Assembly: GCA_937876095.1 (NCBI GenBank) | Contig: CALFIE010000003.1 | Coordinates: 1-64,000, forward strand | DNA length: 64,000 bases | Direction: 5' to 3' | Source: an uncultured Flavobacteriales bacterium | GTDB taxonomy: Bacteria; Bacteroidota; Bacteroidia; Flavobacteriales; Weeksellaceae | Part shown: piece after piece, positions 50,596 to 58,599 of the stretch | Layout of the letters: each line of letters opens with the position of its first letter | Numbering within the stretch: the stretch's first letter is position 1 | Notes under the pieces: model-generated | Databases searched by the model: none | What the model was told of the DNA's origin: nothing | The model's input: the letters and a program-made list of their open reading frames with translations, nothing else | Program-made: the position numbers and the translations under genes

Positions 50596-51504
50596 ATGAT
50601 TTCACATTATCCACTTTTGGAAACGGCTCCTTTCATGGAGTTTACGTCTGTAAAAGTTACAGATGCTTTTAACCATTTATTTGACATAGAAAAAAACACA
50701 GAAGAAAATTTACAGTCTTATTGCCAATCACTTATCAATAAAATTTTTCAATTGCACTATTCTCAAATCCAAAATTTTATTAACCATCATTGTAGTATTG
50801 CAAAAAATCCAATTGACTGGCTAAACACATTTGAAAAACTCATTGTTGTGAATGAAAAACTCTTTCAAAAAGGAAGTAATGAGAGCAGACATATAATGTT
50901 TCAAACCTGTATCGAATTGAAAAGGCTCAATTTAATTTGTGATGAAACACAAGAAAGTCCTACGAGACTAAATAAAAAGCAAATTAATGCAGAAAGTGAA
51001 GAAAGATACTTCAGTTTTAAAGAAGTGAAAGAGGAACTTGACCGAATAATTATTTTTGAAGAGAAAATAGTTTATCTAACCAATCAAAAATTTGATTATC
51101 AACAATCTGTCATTGATTTTGTAAACAAAAATCTTCCCCCATTTGATGAACAATGCACTAATGAGATTGAACGTCTCATTGAAGTAAGAAAATTGGAAGA
51201 ACAACTTACAAAGAAGAAGACTAATTATATACAGAGACCCACACTAGAAAACAAAATTAAAATCAACAGCAACCTTAATCAACTTGTGGATGTGTTTTTT
51301 CAACTGAACCGAGAACTATTTATTGAAGGCAAACCATTTTTGGATGCCAATACCAATGATTTTGTGGCATTAATTTGTAATAATTTCGTAGATAAAGATG
51401 GGCACGAAATCAGCACAGCAACTGTTGAAACGATTTTACGTCCCTCTAAATACGATAAAAGACCCAAATCTCATAAACGTATTGATGTTAATAAATTAAT
51501 CTAA
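50596..51504 (+). CDS. Hypothetical element protein, possibly RteC-like
   Basis: A 302-residue, mostly alpha-helical, soluble protein. It begins MISHYPLLETAPFMEF and ends with DANTNDFVALICNNFVDKDG, ATVETILRPSKYDKRPKSHK. The C-terminal pattern of a helix, NxFVDKDG and TVxTILRPS, then a KRP basic stretch, recalls the C-terminal part of RteC, a regulator of excision in Bacteroides conjugative transposons, but I cannot confirm the family. Its place just after the integrase suits a regulator of the element. Confidence 0.55.
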   Translation: MISHYPLLETAPFMEFTSVKVTDAFNHLFDIEKNTEENLQSYCQSLINKIFQLHYSQIQNFINHHCSIAKNPIDWLNTFEKLIVVNEKLFQKGSNESRHIMFQTCIELKRLNLICDETQESPTRLNKKQINAESEERYFSFKEVKEELDRIIIFEEKIVYLTNQKFDYQQSVIDFVNKNLPPFDEQCTNEIERLIEVRKLEEQLTKKKTNYIQRPTLENKIKINSNLNQLVDVFFQLNRELFIEGKPFLDANTNDFVALICNNFVDKDGHEISTATVETILRPSKYDKRPKSHKRIDVNKLI

Positions 51505-51510
51505 AAAAAA

Positions 51511-51552
51511 AACAAGTCTCGGAGAGACTGTTTCGGGACTTCGGGACTTTTT
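51511..51552 (+). terminator. Terminator after the RteC-like gene
   Basis: AAGTCTCG and CGGGACTT pair (one G-U), with an inner AGTCTC/GAGACT helix, followed by a T-run. Confidence 0.65.
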
Positions 51553-51597
51553 TTGTTTGCTCAATTTTGCTCCATAATTAATAAAATATAAGAAAGT

Positions 51598-51882
51598 ATG
51601 GAGGCAATTATTTTCTCAAAAGAGCAATTCGATGCTTTAATGTCAAAAATCAATGACATTCACCACAAAATCAACTTAACAAATTTACCAAAGCAGGAAG
51701 TATTTTTAGATAATGAAGAATTTATCAAAATGCTGAAAATTTCACGGAGAACTGCACAAACCTGGCGTGATGAAGGCAAAATATCTTTTTCGCAAGTGGG
51801 AAACAAAATTTATTACAAGCTTTCAGATGTGGAAAAAACGATGGATGAATACTATAATAAATCCTTCTCTAAAAAATGGTAA
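51598..51882 (+). CDS. Helix-turn-helix (excisionase/MerR-like) protein
   Basis: A 94-residue DNA-binding protein. The middle (about 40-82) is the winged helix-turn-helix LDNEEFIKMLKISRRTAQTWRDEGKISFSQVGNKIYYKLSDVEKT, the HTH_17/excisionase pattern. Proteins of this size and position next to integrases regulate excision or replication genes. It begins a run of short regulators (51598, 51920, 52173) leading to the rep gene. Confidence 0.85.
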   Translation: MEAIIFSKEQFDALMSKINDIHHKINLTNLPKQEVFLDNEEFIKMLKISRRTAQTWRDEGKISFSQVGNKIYYKLSDVEKTMDEYYNKSFSKKW

Positions 51883-51919
51883 TTAAAAAGATTATCCTTC
51901 CTATTATATTATCAATTCT

Positions 51920-52171
51920 ATGAAAAATATAAATCCACAAACACCGATTTGCAATTTAACCGTTGAAGAATTTTTGGAAATTTTTCAAAAAATAAACTCT
52001 GAAAGCAAATATGAATACGGGCTTAAAGGTTTGGCAAAAATCCTTGGTTGCTCTGTTTCAAAAGCCTCCGAAATAAAATCTTCTGGAATATTGGATGAAG
52101 CCATTATTCAAAATGGAAATATCATAATCATTGATAAAGAAAAAGCATTACAGCTTTTTGCCAAAAAATAA
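51920..52171 (+). CDS. DUF3853 family protein
   Basis: An 83-residue helix-turn-helix-like protein: VEEFLEIFQKINSESKYEYGLKGLAKILGCSVSKASEIKSSGILDEAII then a hydrophobic NIIIIDKEKALQLF end. The layout fits DUF3853, common on Bacteroidota mobile elements beside an HTH_17 protein. Function unproven; the GLAKILGCSVSKASEIKSSG helices probably bind DNA. The next gene starts two bases after its stop. Confidence 0.75.
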   Translation: MKNINPQTPICNLTVEEFLEIFQKINSESKYEYGLKGLAKILGCSVSKASEIKSSGILDEAIIQNGNIIIIDKEKALQLFAKK

Positions 52172-52172
52172 G

Positions 52173-52940
52173 ATGTATTACCTTGAATTGATACAGAGGT
52201 TTTGGGATTTTAATAAGAAAGCAAAAGTTAGTCCTACAGAAATTTCACTGTATTTCTATCTGCTCAAAATTGGCTATGAGAATGAGCGTTATGATTTCAA
52301 AATTTCTGATGTTGAATTGGGAAAAGAATTGGGATTAACCAGAAAAACGATAAAGTCAACAAAAGAGAAACTCAAAAATTTAGGCTTAATTCAATTTCAA
52401 TCCAAAAACGGATTTCCAAGTCATTATCGATTGCTGTTGAATTATTCCATTGAAATTGAACCCGATATATCAATCAAAAAAGAAGAAAGCACAATTATTA
52501 AAAAAGATCAAAAAAGAGAAATTTTAGAAATATTTGAAAGTATTCTATCTGCACAAAATTCAGTTGAAGTAGTGAAAGAAATTGAAATTAATAGTGATAT
52601 AAAAGCATCTTCAGGAACAACAGAAAAACAGAAACTTGAATGGAAACAGGCACAAAAGCAAGAGCAGGAACAACAAAACCTTAAAAATAATAAAATTCCT
52701 TCGTTAAATGAGTTTATAGAATATGCAAAATCATTGGAAGGCTATGAACCTAAATTGGATTTAAGCATCAGCGAAAAATATGAAAGTTGGAAAAATAATG
52801 GCTGGAAAAACACCTCTAATCGCCCCATCAGCAATTGGAAATCAACACTAAAAAGTACTTTGCCTTATTTGATAAATAAAAGTGAGAAAAATTCCCTTTC
52901 GTTGCAAGACATTCCAAATATAAAACGCCCTGAATCTTAA
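52173..52940 (+). CDS. Winged-helix replication/regulatory protein (DnaD-like layout)
   Basis: From ATG 52173 (two bases after the preceding stop) 255 residues. The N-terminal domain (about 1-95) is a winged helix: VSPTEISLYFYLLKIGYENERY, ISDVELGKELGLTRKTIKSTKEKLKNLGLIQFQSKNGFPSHYRL. A charged linker follows (about 105-190). The C-terminal domain reads SISEKYESWKNNGWKNTSNR-PISNWKSTLKSTLP, resembling the DnaD C-terminal motif in phage and plasmid replication proteins. The frame is open upstream to 52131, but that start would overlap the DUF3853 gene by 41 bases. Lies directly before rep, so a role in replication or its control is inferred. Confidence 0.7.
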   Translation: MYYLELIQRFWDFNKKAKVSPTEISLYFYLLKIGYENERYDFKISDVELGKELGLTRKTIKSTKEKLKNLGLIQFQSKNGFPSHYRLLLNYSIEIEPDISIKKEESTIIKKDQKREILEIFESILSAQNSVEVVKEIEINSDIKASSGTTEKQKLEWKQAQKQEQEQQNLKNNKIPSLNEFIEYAKSLEGYEPKLDLSISEKYESWKNNGWKNTSNRPISNWKSTLKSTLPYLINKSEKNSLSLQDIPNIKRPES

Positions 52941-52983
52941 AGTAAAAACCATTTAAATATAAACATCAAAAACGAAATCAACT

Positions 52984-54117
52984 ATGGCAGTTTCGGAAAA
53001 AGATTTACGGCATATCCGTAAAATATTTGAAAATAAAAACGATGCAATTCCCGACAGAATACGATTGGGAAACCATTTTGTGGACGATTTTATTTTTGAT
53101 GATTCCGAAGCTGCGGATATTCCGATTAATGCACTTCGTGTAATTTTTAATCTAATTTCCATTATCGGTAACGAACAGTTTCGACCACAAGACCGTCCGA
53201 AACAACTTTCTCTTTTCGATGAAGAATTTGAAACCGATAACAACATTTTTGCATCCATCAAAATTAAAAACAGTAAAATTTCTCCAAGCGGATGTACAAA
53301 ACAAGTGATAGATGCTTATGAGTTTCTAGCCAAATTTAAGATGGGTTGGTACAAATCGGTTAATTCCAAAGGCAAAGAAATTAAAACTTTCGGCGGATTG
53401 ATTTCTACACCTAGTTACGATAAAAGAGGTTACACTAAATTTTTAGTCAGCAGTTATTGGCTAAAAAAATTATTAGTTATCCCAGAATACAACTATGTTT
53501 TGTATAATTTAGTGTACAATGTACGAAACAACAAGCATATTATTTTTGCGATTTGGCTTTCAAAATTACCTGAAAACGGAACGGTTTTGAAGCTTTCTAC
53601 ACTCAATAAAAAGTTTGGATTGAACTATAGAACAACTAAAGATTTTTGTTTCAAATTTTTGAAACCTGCAAGAATCAGTTTGAATACATTCAATACGCTT
53701 TCGTTCAATTATACCTACAACAAAGATTCAATTTCCATTATTCCTTTTTTGACTAGAACGATATTAGAAAACAAATCTGCTGTCTATACTAGAGAACTTC
53801 CATTTGAATCAAGCGGAACGAATATTGCCCAAAGTGAAAAAATTACCCGAAGATTAATCTATTTCAAAAATAGATATGGTTTACTAGAAAATGAAATGAT
53901 CCAGTTTTCTCATCAATATAAAAATTTTTCACAAACCAGAGCTTTGATAGAAAAAGCGTTCAAAGAATTTATCAGAATCAACAGATTGGAAAAGACAAAA
54001 TCTACAGCTTTTCAAGGAAAGGATTTTTTAACCGAAATGCAGGGATTAATCATTCAAATATATCAGAGTACAAAAATGGGAGAATTGCTTCCGAATGGTT
54101 ATCCAATTATTGTCTGA
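52984..54117 (+). CDS. Replication initiation protein (Rep_3/RepB-like)
   Basis: A 377-residue Rep protein that should bind the iterons just downstream and open the origin. The central and C-terminal parts show two winged-helix-like units, as in iteron-binding Rep proteins: FNLISIIGNEQFRP, SKISPSGCTKQVIDAYEFLAKFKMGWYKSV, LVSSYWLKKLLVIPEYNYVLYNLVYNVRNNKHIIFAIWLSKLP and TVLKLSTLNKKFGLNYRTTKDFCFKFLKPA. Assignment to Rep_3 is by layout and by seven iterons starting two bases after its stop codon. The start at 52984 follows 43 bases after the DnaD-like gene, suggesting co-transcription. It is a plasmid-type function inside an integrated element. Confidence 0.8.
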   Translation: MAVSEKDLRHIRKIFENKNDAIPDRIRLGNHFVDDFIFDDSEAADIPINALRVIFNLISIIGNEQFRPQDRPKQLSLFDEEFETDNNIFASIKIKNSKISPSGCTKQVIDAYEFLAKFKMGWYKSVNSKGKEIKTFGGLISTPSYDKRGYTKFLVSSYWLKKLLVIPEYNYVLYNLVYNVRNNKHIIFAIWLSKLPENGTVLKLSTLNKKFGLNYRTTKDFCFKFLKPARISLNTFNTLSFNYTYNKDSISIIPFLTRTILENKSAVYTRELPFESSGTNIAQSEKITRRLIYFKNRYGLLENEMIQFSHQYKNFSQTRALIEKAFKEFIRINRLEKTKSTAFQGKDFLTEMQGLIIQIYQSTKMGELLPNGYPIIV

Positions 54118-54118
54118 T

Positions 54119-54509
54119 TTCGGAATTGCACTCACCCGAAATTCGGAATTGCACTCACTAAAGTTAAAAGAATGTTAAAATATCCGATTTTTTGATTAAG
54201 AATTCGGAATTGCACTCACTCAAAAATTTAGAACGTTTTAAAAATGTGAAAAAACATCAAAAATTGTGGATAACTACAAATATCAACTCAAAATTAAAAA
54301 TTGAATTCGGAATTGCACTCACCATAAATAAGGGTAGTTTTCGGAATTGCACTCACTCCACATTCGGAATTGCACTCACCAGATTTCGGAATTGCACTCA
54401 CCGAAAAAGTGGCTCAAACCCTTTTCTATAAGTCGATACAGTGCTTTATTAAAAGTATTATAAAAGTAATTAAAAAGTCTTTTTTTATTAAAAAGGAAAA
54501 TGTGGATAA
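54119..54509. other. Iteron-type replication origin: seven 18-bp iterons and two DnaA boxes
   Basis: Direct copies of TTCGGAATTGCACTCACY start at 54119, 54142, 54203, 54306, 54340, 54363 and 54385; all are in the same orientation and differ only at the last base. Spacings of 22-23 bp (about two helical turns) occur in the pairs at the ends. Two perfect DnaA boxes (TGTGGATAA) lie at 54265-54273 and 54501-54509. AT-rich stretches between 54160 and 54300 and at 54440-54500 are candidate unwinding sites. With rep immediately upstream this is a full theta-type oriV. Confidence 0.88.
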
Positions 54510-54536
54510 AAAAATTTGCTTTAAAAAAGAAAAAAA

Positions 54537-55379
54537 ATGAATTGTGAAGAAGTAAAAGAAAAAATAAATATAAGAACGGTTTTAGAATCATTCAACCTTT
54601 TTCCTGTGAAAGAAAACAGGAAAACGGCTTTTTATTTTGCGCTCGACAGAGAGGAAAAAATCCCAAGTTTGTTGGTTGATTTTGTCAAAAACAAAGCGTT
54701 TGATTTTGGAACGGGAAAAAGTTATGACGTGATTTCGATTGTTCAGCAAATGAATCAATGTTCCGTTTCAGAAGCATTGAAATATTTAGAAAAATTTGAT
54801 TTTTCTATACAAAATGAATTTCAAAATGAAGAACCAATGCAACAAAAAGAGTACAAAATTCTCAATGTCTGTGAAATTCAGCATCCTGCGTTAATTCAAT
54901 ATTTAAAATCTCGAAAAGTGTATGAACAAAAAGATTTGGTGAAAGAAATTGAGTATGAAATGAAAGGTAAAAAGTATTTTGGAATTGGTTTTTTCAATAA
55001 TTCGGGAGGAGTCGAAATCCGAAATAAATATTCAAAAATCTGTTTGGGAAAAAAGGATATTACTTTAATAAAAAATGGGTTGAATATTTCCAATGAAATT
55101 GTAATTTTTGAAGGCTTTTTCGATTATTTGACTTTCAAAAATTTGGAAAAAAAAGAAAATCCTAATTCAGATTATCTGATTCTCAATTCTACGGCAATGC
55201 TTTATAAAGCAGAGGAAATATTGAAAGAATATGATAAAATTTTGCTTTTCTTGGATAATGACCCCAATGGTATATTAGTTAAATCAAAAATTCAGATGCA
55301 ATATAAAAATGTAGAGGATTGTTCACTGATTTATCTAGGTTTTAAGGATTTGAATGAGTGGTTTTGTAGCAATGGCTGA
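54537..55379 (+). CDS. Toprim-domain DNA primase-like protein with degenerate zinc region
   Basis: 280 residues. The N-terminal part (about 1-90) has the order of a CHC2 primase zinc domain (EKIPSLLVDFVKNKAFDFGTGKSYDVISIVQQM), but the Cys and His ligands are missing. The C-terminal part (about 175-275) is a Toprim domain: the first Glu in IVIFEGFFDYLTF and the Asp pair in ILLFLDNDPNG. It should therefore be a small replication primase or a Toprim nuclease. The gene follows the origin and is followed by a minus-strand gene. Similar proteins are common on Bacteroidota conjugative elements before mobilisation genes, which are lacking here. Confidence 0.82.
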   Translation: MNCEEVKEKINIRTVLESFNLFPVKENRKTAFYFALDREEKIPSLLVDFVKNKAFDFGTGKSYDVISIVQQMNQCSVSEALKYLEKFDFSIQNEFQNEEPMQQKEYKILNVCEIQHPALIQYLKSRKVYEQKDLVKEIEYEMKGKKYFGIGFFNNSGGVEIRNKYSKICLGKKDITLIKNGLNISNEIVIFEGFFDYLTFKNLEKKENPNSDYLILNSTAMLYKAEEILKEYDKILLFLDNDPNGILVKSKIQMQYKNVEDCSLIYLGFKDLNEWFCSNG

Positions 55380-55469
55380 AATGAAAAAATATTTAAAATG
55401 TTATTTTGAATTTAAAAATCATTGCTATATAAAAAATCCCTGCTCAAAGACAGGGAAAAATGGTTTTGT

Positions 55470-55646
55470 TTATTTTTTAGATTCTTCCACAGATAGTTTA
55501 CGGAAATCTTTAAATAATTTACTTAATTCTAAAGCTGCTTTTCTTGCTCTAGTACCTGCAGCTTTGTTTCCTTTCTCGATTTGTTGTTCTGCTTCTTTAG
55601 AAAATGCTTCATATTCAGCATTAATCTTTTCAATTAGTTCTTTCAT
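55470..55646 (-). CDS. Histone H1-like protein (Hc1 family)
   Basis: A 58-residue, Lys/Glu-rich, helical protein: MKELIEKINAEYEAFSKEAE, QQIEKGNKAAGTRARKAALE, LSKLFKDFRKLSVEESKK. The block NKAAGTRARKAALEL is the conserved part of the Hc1-type histone-like family known from Bacteroidota and Chlamydiae. It probably binds and compacts DNA. It is the only minus-strand gene within the element core and lies between the replication genes and the ssb block. It is too short for most gene tracks. Confidence 0.85.
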   Translation of the reverse strand: MKELIEKINAEYEAFSKEAEQQIEKGNKAAGTRARKAALELSKLFKDFRKLSVEESKK

Positions 55647-55670
55647 AATGTGTAAATATTAAATGGGTGG

Positions 55671-55678
55671 CAAATATA
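55671..55678 (-). promoter_or_regulatory. -7 box TATATTTG of the Hc1 gene
   Basis: On the minus strand TATATTTG matches TAnnTTTG, 24 bases before the Hc1 ATG. -33 not clear. Confidence 0.5.
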
Positions 55679-55819
55679 GTGGTTTCTTATTATTTGTTTA
55701 GTGAAATTGAAAAAATGTTTTTCTGAATTTAACATCTATATAAAATTTACATTCTATTATATTTGAAATACAATTTTATTTATTTTTTTAAGTCTTTACT
55801 GATAGAAGCGTTGTTGAAT

Positions 55820-56016
55820 GGCTTCCTAACTGTGGTTAGGCTTTTTACTATTGCAAATGTAGTACATCATCATTCACACAAAAAAATCTTTTTGGGTTTC
55901 TATAAAAATTCTTTCCACAAGTTCCAATAATTTTTCCAGACACTCCTAAATCCTTCGGACAAAAAGATTTCTAGCCCGATTCAAAACTTGTAAACAATTA
56001 CGGGAATTGAATCGGG
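55820..56016. repeat. Two hairpins in the gene-free ssb upstream region
   Basis: The 627 bases between the Hc1 start and ssb contain no gene. CCTAAC/GTTAGG near 55830-55845 is followed by GCTTTTTA and looks like a terminator. CCCGATTCAA (55975-55984) and TTGAATCGGG (56007-56016) form a 10-bp stem followed by TTTT. Two direct copies of AAAGAAAAAGCCG lie near 56043 and 56168. The layout suggests a long, structured ssb leader or a cis-acting element site. Confidence 0.5.
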
Positions 56017-56273
56017 TTTTGTGTGCCTAATGCTGTCCTATAATCATCGGCAAAGAAAAAGCCGGAACCTCAGTTGTACGAATCAATTCAATAGCAGACG
56101 CTCTTTAACATCATTAGAAAAATCAAAAAAACAACGAAGAATAGTGTTTTTCAAAACTTAAATAAAAAAAGAAAAAGCCGAGTGTCCTCGATACCAAATC
56201 AATTCACTCGAAAATTTCAACCAATAACAGACAAAAAATCAACTAAAAAATTAACAATTTAAATCGAAACATT

Positions 56274-56678
56274 ATGAACACAATTATCGGTAGAATTACC
56301 CAAAACGCAAAAATCAACACATTAAAAAACGACAAAAAAGTCGTGAACTTTTCAGTAGCCATCAACGACAGTTACAAAACCAAGCAAGGCGAAAGAAAAG
56401 AACAAACCACCTATTATAATTGCTCTTATTGGATAAATGCCAAAATAGTAGAATTTCTTACAAAAGGTACTTTGGTGGAGTTATCGGGCAGAATAAGCAG
56501 TAGTGCATGGATAGGAAAAGACGGAGAAATAAAGTCTGGACTGAACTTCCATACTTCAAACATCAAATTGCACGGTGGAAGACAAAAATCTGAATTCAAT
56601 AATGAACCTACAGTAAACCCACAAAATAACAATAGCAATCCTTTTTCAGAAGAAACTGATGACGATTTACCATTTTAA
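56274..56678 (+). CDS. ssb: Single-stranded DNA-binding protein
   Basis: OB-fold protein coating single-stranded DNA during element replication or transfer. 134 residues: MNTIIGRITQNAKINTLKND, KVVNFSVAINDSYKTKQGE, TTYYNCSYWINAKIVEFLTKGTLVELSGRIS, and the acidic C-terminal tip DDDLPF that docks partner proteins. A second chromosomal ssb is expected elsewhere. It heads a run of small element genes through the PRTRC cassette in the same direction. Confidence 0.95.
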   Translation: MNTIIGRITQNAKINTLKNDKKVVNFSVAINDSYKTKQGERKEQTTYYNCSYWINAKIVEFLTKGTLVELSGRISSSAWIGKDGEIKSGLNFHTSNIKLHGGRQKSEFNNEPTVNPQNNNSNPFSEETDDDLPF

Positions 56679-56695
56679 CTCAATCTCAAAAAATT

Positions 56696-56941
56696 ATGGA
56701 AGCACAATTTAATTTTCAGTTAAGACAACGAAACGATAAAAGAGAATGGGAAGAAATAGAGGTTTATTACCAAACTCATTGCGACAGAACCACAGCAATA
56801 CGCTATGCTAGAAATCTTTCCAAGATATTCAATTCAGAAATCCGATTGACAGAAGGAAAAGAACCGCTGAAAACGAGTGGAACATATATTTACGAACAAA
56901 CAGAACCTTTAAAAATTATAAATTATGGCAAACTGGTGTAG
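56696..56941 (+). CDS. Hypothetical element protein
   Basis: An 81-residue protein with the look of a small alpha/beta fold: FNFQLRQRNDKREWEEIEVYYQ, then ATAIRYARNLSKIF-type helix (TTAIRYARNLSKIFNSEIRLTEG). I know no family. It lies 17 bases after ssb and overlaps the following DUF1281-like gene by 17 bases, so it is part of the same operon. Confidence 0.65.
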   Translation: MEAQFNFQLRQRNDKREWEEIEVYYQTHCDRTTAIRYARNLSKIFNSEIRLTEGKEPLKTSGTYIYEQTEPLKIINYGKLV

Positions 56942-57416
56942 CAATTCAGTTGCTTTTGAAGGCAACGAAATCGCATTAGAACAAGTAAAATTGGAGTTTA
57001 GAAAAATGCAAATCAGAGAGAATGAAGAAAACTGCGGACAACTTCCCGAGTTTATTTCGGATAAAAAAAGAGGTCATTTTTTTGATATTTTGTTGGAAGA
57101 TGGAGACTGTATTTTCAATTACCAAACAAGGTGGTCTCCCAATACTGAAATTTTATTACAGATAGCCGAACATTATAAAGTAGATTTTATCTACAATTAT
57201 GAAGAAATGGGCAATCAAATCTATGGTGTTGCAGTCTATTCAAACAACGAACTCACAGAAATTTATTTAGAAGAGGAAGACTTTGAGCAATATGATTATC
57301 ACGAAGAAACAGACACTTACTTTTTTGAGGAAGAAAACTACGAAAGTGATTATGAAATTTTAGAAATCCTACTGAAAAGGAAAATTCAAAATATGCAAAG
57401 TCAAATTTTAGCATGA
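56925..57416 (+). CDS. DUF1281/YubB ferredoxin-like (Api92-like) protein
   Basis: 163 residues. The start MANWCSNSVAFEGNEIALEQVKLEF is the characteristic N-terminus of the YubB/Api92 ferredoxin-like family found on plasmids and phages (MxNWCxNxLxxxG). The middle contains YQTRWSPNTEILLQIAEHYKVDFIYNYEEMGNQIYGVAVY, with the conserved Trp, and the C-terminus is very acidic (EEEDFEQYDYHEETDTYFFEEE). Function unknown, possibly a nucleic-acid mimic or anti-restriction-type protein; that last point is speculation from the acidic tail. Confidence 0.8.
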   Translation: MANWCSNSVAFEGNEIALEQVKLEFRKMQIRENEENCGQLPEFISDKKRGHFFDILLEDGDCIFNYQTRWSPNTEILLQIAEHYKVDFIYNYEEMGNQIYGVAVYSNNELTEIYLEEEDFEQYDYHEETDTYFFEEENYESDYEILEILLKRKIQNMQSQILA

Positions 57417-57450
57417 TGAAAAAAACAGCAAAAATTACACACTATAAATT

Positions 57451-57645
57451 ATGAAAATCATAGATATTAATGGGTGTACTATTGAAATTACTAATCTCAA
57501 TGAAGCAATTCAAATAACTAGAAGATACAAACAATATGAACACGAAAACAAAGGTTTTTCAAAATTAGACAAAAAACTCAATCGGTATTGGACGGATATT
57601 TATGAAAAACTACTTAATATACAATCTCAAAAAGAAGAAAAATAA
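57451..57645 (+). CDS. Hypothetical small element protein
   Basis: A 64-residue protein: MKIIDINGCTIEITNLNEAI, QITRRYKQYEHENKGFSKLD and a Lys-rich helical end. No family recognised. It sits between the DUF1281 gene and PRTRC E, 17 bases before the latter, and its codon use and context support a real gene. Confidence 0.6.
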   Translation: MKIIDINGCTIEITNLNEAIQITRRYKQYEHENKGFSKLDKKLNRYWTDIYEKLLNIQSQKEEK

Positions 57646-57662
57646 ATTAAAAAAATAAAATT

Positions 57663-58220
57663 ATGCAAACCAATTTTTTCAGACAACTCGCCAATATGAA
57701 CCTTACAGGCGATTTGCAAATCACACTTAGACCAACAACAGATAATAGTTTTGTCCTTTCCGTATTGCTCAACAATGAGCAATGCGGAGACGAAGCAAGA
57801 AAACTCATTCCGCCACTCAATCTTCGAGGAACAGCAGAAGAATTAGACAACGGATTTTTTGAAAGTATTTCAAAACCATTACAAACTGCATCGGGATTAA
57901 TGGTGGATATGGAAAATTTCATGAAACAACTCGAAGAAGCCAAAAAGAAATCCGTAATGGAAAAAGAAAAATCCGAAAAAGAGAAAAAGGAAAAGGAAAC
58001 CAAAGAAAAAAAGTACAATGAAGCCTTACAGAAAGCCGAAGAATTAGAAAAAGAGGGTAAATACAAAGAAGCGTGGTCGGCATTACCAAAGGTTTCTGAA
58101 TATCCCGAGTTTGCAGATATTATCCGCAAAAAGCAAGACGAATATGAAAGACATTTTGCTCCAAGTCTTTTTACTGAAAATTCAACAGATAATATGGCTG
58201 AAAATCAAGTGACTTACTAA
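57663..58220 (+). CDS. PRTRC system protein E
   Basis: 185 residues. The N-terminal part (FFRQLANMNLTGDLQITLRPTTDNSFVLSVLLNNEQCGDEARKLIPPLNLRGTAEELDNGFFESI) is the PRTRC E signature. A highly charged coiled coil follows (about 85-130, EKEKSEKEKKEKETKEKK), then a TPR-like helix pair and an EYPEFADIIRKKQDEYE end. PRTRC (ParB-related, ThiF-related cassette) is a set of plasmid and element genes of unknown biochemical function. First gene of the cassette here, followed 31 bases later by PRTRC C. Confidence 0.88.
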   Translation: MQTNFFRQLANMNLTGDLQITLRPTTDNSFVLSVLLNNEQCGDEARKLIPPLNLRGTAEELDNGFFESISKPLQTASGLMVDMENFMKQLEEAKKKSVMEKEKSEKEKKEKETKEKKYNEALQKAEELEKEGKYKEAWSALPKVSEYPEFADIIRKKQDEYERHFAPSLFTENSTDNMAENQVTY

Positions 58221-58251
58221 ATATTAATTACCAAATACTAAACACTAAATT

Positions 58252-58470
58252 ATGTTACTCGCAACCCAATTAGAAAGAATTTTTATACTCAAAGACAACG
58301 GACAGGAAATCAAACTTCCCGACCCCGAACCAAAATGGAGTGTAGAAGCCGTAATGAATTTTTACGCCAATACTTACCCAATTCTAACCACCGCCAAAGT
58401 TTCCGCACCACAAATCAAAGAAGATACTGTTCAGTACAAATTTGAAAGTGTAATGGGAACGAAAGGATAA
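58252..58470 (+). CDS. PRTRC system protein C
   Basis: 72 residues: LATQLERIFILKDNGQEIKLPDPEPKWSVEAVMNFYANTYPILTTAKVSAP followed by VQYKFESVMGTKG. This compact ubiquitin-like-sized beta-grasp candidate matches the PRTRC C pattern, including PDP and the terminal GTKG. The C-terminal Gly near a Lys, together with a ThiF/E1-like partner in the same cassette, suggests but does not prove a ubiquitin-like activation chemistry. The 122-base spacer after it has micro-repeats (TTGATGGTTGATAGTTG). Confidence 0.88.
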   Translation: MLLATQLERIFILKDNGQEIKLPDPEPKWSVEAVMNFYANTYPILTTAKVSAPQIKEDTVQYKFESVMGTKG

Positions 58471-58599
58471 TTTTTAGTTGATGGTTGATAGTTGTCGGCT
58501 GATGGTTCAAAATTTTCAGCCAAATTCCGACAACTATAACCAAAACGTATAAAAAGTAAGAAAAATCATCTATCAATTATTATTCATTATTTATGAAAT

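Noticed and set aside
54119..54402. The direct repeats looked like a CRISPR array at first glance
   Set aside because: The repeat is only 18 bp, spacers range from 4 to 85 bases and no cas gene is near; adjacency to rep and DnaA boxes makes them iterons.
54192..54591. Open frames on both strands across the iterons
   Set aside because: Both run through the repeats and AT-rich origin DNA and encode repeat-derived peptides.
55354..55662. Plus-strand frame after the primase
   Set aside because: It overlaps the Hc1 gene on the opposite strand, whose protein matches a known family.
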